From NCBI RefSeq assembly GCF_007991755.1, contig NZ_BJYY01000017.1, forward strand, positions 18,298 through 82,297: DNA of 64,000 nucleotides, given 5' to 3'. Shown here one piece after another: positions 61,734 through 64,000 of this stretch (position 1 is its first letter; every line of letters starts with the position of its first letter). This DNA is from Cellulomonas aerilata (GTDB lineage: Bacteria; Actinomycetota; Actinomycetes; Actinomycetales; Cellulomonadaceae). Position numbers and translations under genes: made by a program. The notes below the pieces were generated by a model, which was not told where the DNA came from, made no database searches, and saw only the letters and a list, made by a program, of their open reading frames with translations.

Positions 61734-62248
61734 CCGCCCTGACCACCGACCCCGTGACGTCCGTCGACCGGCTCGCCGAGATCGCCGCGCTGGACCTCTT
61801 CTCCCCGGCCGCGCAGACCGTGCTCGACCGCTTCGCCCGGCGGGCGGCGCAGCACCTGGGGCTGCCGGTCGGCCTGATCACGGTCGTCCTGGACGACGCC
61901 CAAGTCATGGCGGGAGCGCACGGCCTGGCGGGGTGGATGGCCCAGACCCGCGGCGTCCCGCTCGAGTGGTCGTTCTGCCGCACGCCCGTCGCGACCGGCA
62001 AGCGTCACGTCATCACGAACGCCGCCGTCGACGCCACGCAGCGTGACAACCCGCTGGTGACCCTGGAGGGCGTGCGCTGCTACGCCGGCAGCCCGTTGGT
62101 CACCTCGCGCGGTCAGGTCCTCGGCACGTGCTGCGTGCTGGGCAACGACCCGCGGGAGTTCACCGCGGACGAGCTCCGCTCGCTGGACCTCATGGCCGCC
62201 GAGGTCGTCGCCCAGCTGGAGGCGACCCGGGAGGACCCGCGGGGCTGA
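61730..62248 (+). CDS. Stand-alone GAF-domain protein
   Basis: 172 residues, a single GAF domain with LGLPVGLITVVLDDAQVMAGAHG, SFCRTPVATGKRHVITN and YAGSPLVTSRGQVLGTCCVL. Two cysteines in the TCCVL strand could bind a ligand or metal. Such short GAF proteins occur as small redox or cyclic-nucleotide sensors, but no ligand is evident. It overlaps the upstream 95-residue gene. Confidence 0.85.
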   Translation: MTALTTDPVTSVDRLAEIAALDLFSPAAQTVLDRFARRAAQHLGLPVGLITVVLDDAQVMAGAHGLAGWMAQTRGVPLEWSFCRTPVATGKRHVITNAAVDATQRDNPLVTLEGVRCYAGSPLVTSRGQVLGTCCVLGNDPREFTADELRSLDLMAAEVVAQLEATREDPRG

Positions 62249-62270
62249 GCGGATCCGGGACGGCCGGGCG

Positions 62271-62303
62271 GGTCGCCGGCGGCCGGGCGGGCGGCCGGCG
62301 ACC
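62271..62303. terminator. Hairpin between GAF gene and alcohol dehydrogenase
   Basis: A 10-base stem (62271-62280 / 62294-62303) with a 13-nt GC loop in the intergenic region of two convergent genes. Confidence 0.5.
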
Positions 62304-62336
62304 GGCGCCGGGTGGGCGCCGCCGAGGTCCGAGCGG

Positions 62337-63440
62337 TCACGGGACGACGACCGTCATCCCCGCCGCGGTCACCGGGCGACTCATCGCCGCCAGCGCGTCC
62401 GGCGCCTCGTCGAGCCCGATCGTGCGGCCGACCAGGCGGTCCGGCCGGAGCGCACCCGAGGCGATCCGGGCGAGCATCGCGGGGTACTCGTGCGCCGCCA
62501 TGCCGTGGCTGCCGTAAACCTCCAGCTCCCACGCCACGACCCGGTCCATCGGCAGCGGTGGCCGGGCCGCCTCCGCGAGCAGCAGGCCGACCTGCACGTG
62601 CCGCCCCCGGCGGCGCAGGCCCAGCACCGACGCGACGGCGGTGGCCGGGCTGCCGAGCGCGTCGAGCGACACGTGCGCACCGCCGCCGGTGACCTGCGCG
62701 ACACGGGCGGCGACCGCCGCGGGCCCGGGCGTGACGTCCGGCGGAGCGTCCGGTCCGGCGCCCGGCGCGGCGTCCGGCGCGAGGTCCTCCAGCGGGTCGA
62801 GGACCGCCTCGGCGCCGCACGCCAGGGCGGCGTCGCGTGCTGCGGCGGACGTGTCCAGCGCGACCACCCGCGCGCCCTCCGCGACGGCGACCATCACGGC
62901 CGAGAGCCCGACGCCTCCGCAGCCGTGCACCGCCACCCAGTCACCCGCGCGGGGGCGGCCGTGCACGGTGACCGCCCGGTACGCCGTGGCGAACCGGCAG
63001 CCGAGCGCGGCGGCGGTGACCGGGGACATGCCGTCCGGAAGCCGGACGAGGTTGACGTCGGCGTGGTCCAGGGCGACGTACTGCGCGAACGACCCGTCGT
63101 GCGTGAACCCCGGCTGGGTCTGCCGCTCGCACACCTGGTGCTCCCCGGCGAGGCAGGCCCCGCAGGCGCCGCACGCGCACACGAACGGCACGGTCACCAC
63201 ATCCCCCACGACCCACGCCCGCACGTCGCCGCCGACGGCCGCAACGGTCCCCGCCAGCTCGTGCCCGGGCACGTGCGGGAGGGTGATGCCGTCGTCGTGC
63301 CCCTGCCAGCCGTGCCAGTCGCTGCGGCACACCCCGGTGGCCTCGACCCGGACGACGACGCCGTCGGCCGGGCAGGCGGGGACCGGCACGTCCCGGACCT
63401 GGGGAGGCTGGCCGAACCGCTCGACGACGACGGCGCGCAT
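62337..63440 (-). CDS. Zinc-dependent alcohol dehydrogenase (MDR family)
   Basis: 367 residues. A medium-chain dehydrogenase with catalytic-zinc GVCRSDWHGWQGH and PGHELAGTV, the structural zinc cysteines in CACGACGACLAGEHQVC, and NAD motif HGCGGVGLSAVMVA. A Pro/Ala/Gly insert (about 240-265) is unusual and species-like. Substrate unknown. ATG 63440 lacks a clear ribosome site; GTG 63488 in the same frame is an alternative start. It converges on the GAF gene. Confidence 0.87.
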   Translation of the reverse strand: MRAVVVERFGQPPQVRDVPVPACPADGVVVRVEATGVCRSDWHGWQGHDDGITLPHVPGHELAGTVAAVGGDVRAWVVGDVVTVPFVCACGACGACLAGEHQVCERQTQPGFTHDGSFAQYVALDHADVNLVRLPDGMSPVTAAALGCRFATAYRAVTVHGRPRAGDWVAVHGCGGVGLSAVMVAVAEGARVVALDTSAAARDAALACGAEAVLDPLEDLAPDAAPGAGPDAPPDVTPGPAAVAARVAQVTGGGAHVSLDALGSPATAVASVLGLRRRGRHVQVGLLLAEAARPPLPMDRVVAWELEVYGSHGMAAHEYPAMLARIASGALRPDRLVGRTIGLDEAPDALAAMSRPVTAAGMTVVVP

Positions 63441-63849
63441 GGTCGTCGGGAGGGTGGCGGGGGTGGCGGGTGTGCTCGGGGGCGTCACCGGGACAGGGTG
63501 CACCACCGGACGGCCCGGTCGCCGGACGGCGGAAGGGGGCGAGGGCGGGACGGGTCCGCGCAGACGGCTCCATATCCGGCGCCCACTCTCTCCCCGACGC
63601 CGGGGCCGCAGCCCGTCGCGCGACCGGGACCCGGCGCACGTCGGGTCTCGTAACGAACGCACCGACTCAGCCGGATGACGCCGCTGTCTCGGGCCCTCAT
63701 TGAGCCATGTCGAGTGCGACCACAGCCCGAGCGGAAGCACGTTCGTCCACACAGCGAAAACCGCCCCTCAGACGTGTCAGTGGCACGTCCTAGCATTGAT
63801 GGCAGAGGGTTTCGCCGTCATGATCCGGACGCCGAAGGAGGTGGTCGTC
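63441..63849. other. Intergenic region with possible promoter for the last gene
   Basis: 409 bases with no supportable gene. A TAGCAT -10-like hexamer (63791-63796) with a weak TCAGAC 17 bases upstream could be the promoter of the partial gene. The rest is GC-rich and unassigned. Confidence 0.4.
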
Positions 63850-64000
63850 GTGGCCGACGATGTCCAGCCCGACGACGCCTCCCGGCGCTCCCGTGCCGTT
63901 GATCTCTCACGTCTGCCTGCGGGTCTCGCGACGGCACTGGCCGACCTCCGCGCAGCCATGGACACCGTCCGGTCGCTGACGGTGACCGCGACGGATCTCG
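63850..64000 (+). CDS. Unknown protein, cut by the window end
   Basis: An open frame from GTG 63850 (GAAGGAGG 8 bases upstream) runs off the window. The first 50 residues (ADDVQPDDASRR, then LPAGLATALADLRAAMDTVR) are charged then helical. I do not recognise the family. An HNH/DUF222-type protein or a regulator are possible but unsupported. An in-frame ATG at 63799 is an alternative start with a weaker ribosome site. Confidence 0.5.
   Translation, partial: MADDVQPDDASRRSRAVDLSRLPAGLATALADLRAAMDTVRSLTVTATDL

Overview
The window is a 64 kb stretch of very GC-rich chromosome from an actinobacterium. A BldC-like regulator, a DUF3073 protein, a Holin-X/DUF3618 pair, a high-molecular-weight FabG and many GTG starts with 4-base GTGA/ATGA overlaps fit the Micrococcales, plausibly a Cellulomonas-like organism. 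That placement is an inference from gene content and was not tested by any search.

Layout. 0.2-0.5 kb: tRNA-Glu(TTC), tRNA-Asp(GTC), tRNA-Phe(GAA). 0.7-5.2 kb: a small membrane-protein pair, an alkylation-repair set (Ada-AlkA fusion, Ogt, then an EamA transporter) and a BldC-like regulator. 5.7-15.5 kb: DUF3073 and, on the minus strand, purM, purF, two small proteins, a PAS-GGDEF-EAL protein, rsgA and purL. 15.6-52.1 kb: a large surface-polysaccharide region. 52.2-58.9 kb: a lipid block (acyl-CoA oxidase, TetR, thiolase, FabG4-like reductase, MaoC-type hydratase). 59-64 kb: a pentapeptide-repeat protein, GNAT, purQ, purS, a small orphan protein with a GAF protein, an alcohol dehydrogenase, and a gene cut by the window end.

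The polysaccharide region has a flippase (Wzx type), a polymerase/ligase (Wzy type), a chain-length co-polymerase (Wzz type) with a degenerate kinase-like domain, about eight glycosyltransferases, an IspD/TarI-like cytidylyltransferase with a TagF-like polyol-phosphate transferase, two tandem sugar dehydratases/epimerases, a four-gene CDP-sugar operon, and an overlapping phosphoribosyltransferase/HAD phosphatase pair that could install ribofuranose. A phosphate-containing heteropolysaccharide made by a Wzx/Wzy route is the simplest reading.

The most unusual content is a family of five paralogous exported proteins, P1 to P5, interspersed with the assembly genes. They share a core of about 255 residues that looks like a right-handed beta-helix, with invariant HADV[IL]Q[ST]W, QTGT, YQG, WRD and SPGY motifs, and each copy has a different accessory domain or anchor. 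P2 is preceded by a c-di-GMP class I (GEMM) riboswitch whose closing helix overlaps the Shine-Dalgarno sequence, and a GGDEF-EAL protein lies about 20 kb away. A recurring TTCACCCG/CGGGTGAA site, often paired about two helical turns apart, lies upstream of most transcription units of the region and resembles the Streptomyces PhoP repeat core. Together these suggest a surface glycopolymer plus a dedicated set of polymer-binding or polymer-modifying proteins, controlled by c-di-GMP and possibly by phosphate.
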